From: an uncultured Eubacteriales bacterium
GTDB taxonomy: Bacteria > Bacillota > Clostridia > Oscillospirales > Oscillospiraceae
Direction of reading: 5' to 3'
DNA: 5,612 nt
NCBI GenBank assembly: GCA_900549495.1
Contig: UROL01000135.1
Coordinates: 1-5,612 of the forward strand
The position numbers and the translations under genes were made by a program. Positions 5,601 to 5,612 of the stretch are shown here, piece by piece. How positions within the stretch are numbered: position 1 is the first letter of the stretch; every line of letters starts with the position of its first letter. The notes beneath the pieces are model-generated. The model was not told the DNA's origin and did no database searches. It was given only the letters and a program-made list of their open reading frames with translations.

Positions 5601-5612
5601 CTGTCTCTTATA
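5601..5612. other. Residual Nextera/Tn5 mosaic-end adapter (artefact)
   Basis: The final 12 bases, CTGTCTCTTATA, equal the first 12 bases of the 19-bp synthetic Tn5 mosaic end used in transposase-based sequencing libraries. The natural IS50 outer end differs at base 4 (CTGACTC) and the inner end at base 10 (CTGTCTCTTG), so this is the engineered hybrid rather than a native transposon. The match abuts the edge exactly. Genomic sequence should be taken to end at 5600. Confidence 0.9.

Noticed and set aside
5601..5612. End of a native Tn5/IS50 insertion
   Set aside because: The sequence matches only the engineered mosaic end, not the natural outer or inner ends, and sits flush with the sequence edge, as expected for an adapter.

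Overview
The window looks like a chromosomal contig end from a GC-rich Firmicute, most likely a gut clostridium of the Oscillospiraceae/Ruminococcaceae type. I infer this from protein style only: a B. subtilis ThyA/phage phi3T-like thymidylate synthase, a clostridial-type DHFR, paired bacterial SH3 domains with a Pro/Thr tail, purine-rich Shine-Dalgarno sites and two GTG starts. Every supported gene is on the minus strand, so transcription runs from high to low coordinates. The large plus-strand open frames are antisense shadows.

Layout in transcription order, from the right edge: (1) 12 bases (5601-5612) that match the synthetic Tn5/Nextera mosaic end and are almost certainly not genomic; (2) the C-terminal 159 residues of an SH3-domain protein, followed by a hairpin terminator; (3) a 183-bp intergenic region with an extended -10 promoter; (4) thyA (thymidylate synthase); (5) a dihydrofolate reductase gene 9 bp downstream; (6) a small membrane protein resembling the isoprenylcysteine/phospholipid methyltransferase family; (7) a 532-residue GH3-superfamily adenylate-forming enzyme; (8) a large membrane sensor with a multi-TM N-terminus and a GAF-like domain, cut off by the left edge. 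The sensor has no stop within the window and fills all of 1-1308.

ThyA and DHFR form a functional pair: ThyA makes dTMP and oxidises methylene-THF to dihydrofolate, and DHFR regenerates tetrahydrofolate. The downstream genes follow with gaps of 47, 36 and 72 bp, no visible terminator and a recognisable ribosome-binding site each. One transcript from the thyA promoter could therefore carry all five, though the last three have no obvious folate role. The most interesting part is the GH3-like acyl-adenylating enzyme next to a possible membrane methyltransferase and followed by a membrane sensor. That could be a small uncharacterised module, but its substrate and product cannot be read from the sequence.
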